DNA from: Evtepia sp.
GTDB lineage: Bacteria > Bacillota > Clostridia > Oscillospirales > Oscillospiraceae
DNA length: 6,646 nucleotides
Direction: 5' to 3'
Assembly: GCA_029256465.1 (NCBI GenBank)
Contig: JAQSXW010000051.1
Location: 1-6,646, forward strand
The translations under genes were made by a program, and so were the position numbers. The notes under the pieces were generated by a model. That model made no database searches, had not been told where the DNA came from, and was given only the letters and a program-made list of their open reading frames with translations. Within the stretch, counting starts at the first letter, position 1. Each line of letters starts with the position of its first letter. Positions 6,286 through 6,646 of this stretch are shown here, piece after piece.

Positions 6286-6286
6286 T
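6258..6286 (+). promoter_or_regulatory. Sigma-A promoter of the lipoprotein gene
   Basis: TTGCAA (6258-6263) is followed after 17 bases by a perfect TATAAT (6281-6286). A run of seven A just upstream (6250-6256) could act as an UP element. The promoter lies wholly inside the 3' end of the lipid-kinase reading frame, whose TAA stop (6283-6285) is part of the -10 box. The predicted start is near 6293. Confidence 0.75.
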
Positions 6287-6293
6287 TTCCGTA

Positions 6294-6317
6294 GCAAAGG
6301 GCCTTTTGCGCCTTTGC
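6294..6317 (+). other. 5'-terminal mRNA hairpin of the lipoprotein gene
   Basis: GCAAAGG (6294-6300) pairs with CCTTTGC (6311-6317). Two further pairs form if one G is bulged, leaving a CTTTT loop. It begins one or two bases from the predicted transcript start and ends seven bases before the ribosome site TGAGG (6324-6328). With no T-run after it, it is not a terminator; a role in 5'-end stability is plausible. Confidence 0.55.
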
Positions 6318-6334
6318 AGAATGTGAGGTTAATT

Positions 6335-6646
6335 ATGAAAAAGATTCTTTCTCTTTCTCTTGCTCTGCTGCTCTGCCTAGGGCTGCTTGCTAGCTGCGGC
6401 AGCAAAAAAGTAAAGCTTTCCATCCTTGACACGGAGTATACCGTGGAGGATTACGCCATCTCTGTGGCCAAGGAAAACACCGATCTGCTCGCTCAGATCA
6501 ATACCGCTCTGACTGACCTGAAAGCCGACGGGACCACAAAAAAGATTGTGGACAAGTATATCTCCGCCACTCCCCACGACCTACAGTTCCAGCAGAATGT
6601 CGAAGGGAAGCCAGAGCTGATCATGGCCACCAATGCAGCCTTCCCT
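6335..6646 (+). CDS. Amino-acid ABC transporter solute-binding lipoprotein (5' part only)
   Basis: The first 104 codons of a gene cut by the window end. The ATG at 6335 follows TGAGG (6324-6328) at six bases. It opens with a lipoprotein signal peptide: MKK, a Leu-rich core, and the lipobox LASC with Cys21 as the lipidated residue, so the product should be anchored outside the membrane. Residues 34-76 (EYTVEDYAISVAKENTDLL, then QINTALTDLKADGT, then KKIVDKYI) resemble the C-terminal end of family 3 solute-binding proteins, where the last helices carry N.aL.elkadGt..kI..KY. Then, at 94-104, ELIMATNAAFP resembles the very start of the same domain. A tail-like segment therefore precedes the N-lobe. 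The ligand, probably an amino acid, cannot be told from this part. No permease or ATPase gene is visible. Confidence 0.8.
   Translation, partial: MKKILSLSLALLLCLGLLASCGSKKVKLSILDTEYTVEDYAISVAKENTDLLAQINTALTDLKADGTTKKIVDKYISATPHDLQFQQNVEGKPELIMATNAAFP

Noticed and set aside
6294..6325. The hairpin after the lipid-kinase gene as a rho-independent terminator
   Set aside because: No T-run follows on the plus strand, and it lies downstream of a good promoter inside the next gene's leader.
6229..6577. Two minus-strand frames opposite the lipoprotein start region
   Set aside because: They oppose the signal peptide and lipobox region of a gene with a promoter and SD, and show no family features.

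Overview
The window looks like a chromosomal stretch from a Gram-positive Firmicute, most likely a gut-type Clostridia member (Oscillospiraceae-like; this is inference from gene families and style, not a database match). The signs are strong purine-rich Shine-Dalgarno sites before almost every gene, near-consensus sigma-A promoters (TTGACA-17-TATAAT), Firmicute-specific families (YlmH, the DUF896/YnzC family), and moderate GC. No rRNA, tRNA, CRISPR array, transposase or phage gene is visible, and no intergenic gap exceeds 300 bases.

Layout. (1) 27-836, plus strand: an EcsC-family protein. (2) 870-3831, plus strand: a serine-biosynthesis operon with a consensus promoter, a candidate 16-codon leader peptide, serC (phosphoserine aminotransferase), serA (3-phosphoglycerate dehydrogenase with a C-terminal ACT domain) and a gamma-carbonic-anhydrase-like hexapeptide-repeat protein, ending at a strong hairpin terminator. 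(3) 3843-5322, minus strand: a convergent operon reading ylmH (S4-domain RNA-binding protein), a small DUF896 protein, then a two-repeat tautomerase-superfamily protein. It shares the bidirectional terminator at 3801-3831. (4) 5316-6285, plus strand: a diacylglycerol/lipid-kinase-family gene transcribed divergently from ylmH, whose C-terminal end looks damaged or strongly diverged. (5) 6258-6646, plus strand: a promoter, a 5' hairpin and the first 104 codons of a lipoprotein related to amino-acid ABC-transporter solute-binding proteins, cut by the window end.

How the genes work together. SerA oxidises 3-phosphoglycerate and SerC transaminates the product with glutamate, giving phosphoserine; the phosphatase step is not encoded here. 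The gamma-CA-like gene is co-transcribed, but its link to serine synthesis is unknown. YlmH is a translation-associated RNA-binding factor; its two downstream partners have no evident shared pathway.

Most of the window is ordinary housekeeping DNA and I do not see a new defence or mobile system. The points most worth a second look are the Gln-rich leader ORF abutting the serC ribosome site, the degraded serine-binding motif in the SerA ACT domain, the RGD-to-RGV change in the gamma-CA, the divergent promoters that share one -35 region, the eroded lipid-kinase C-terminus that runs into the next promoter, and the lipoprotein that begins with what looks like the tail of a solute-binding protein before its N-lobe. 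Several translation starts were moved to agree with Shine-Dalgarno sites: 27, 4190, 4446 and 5416.
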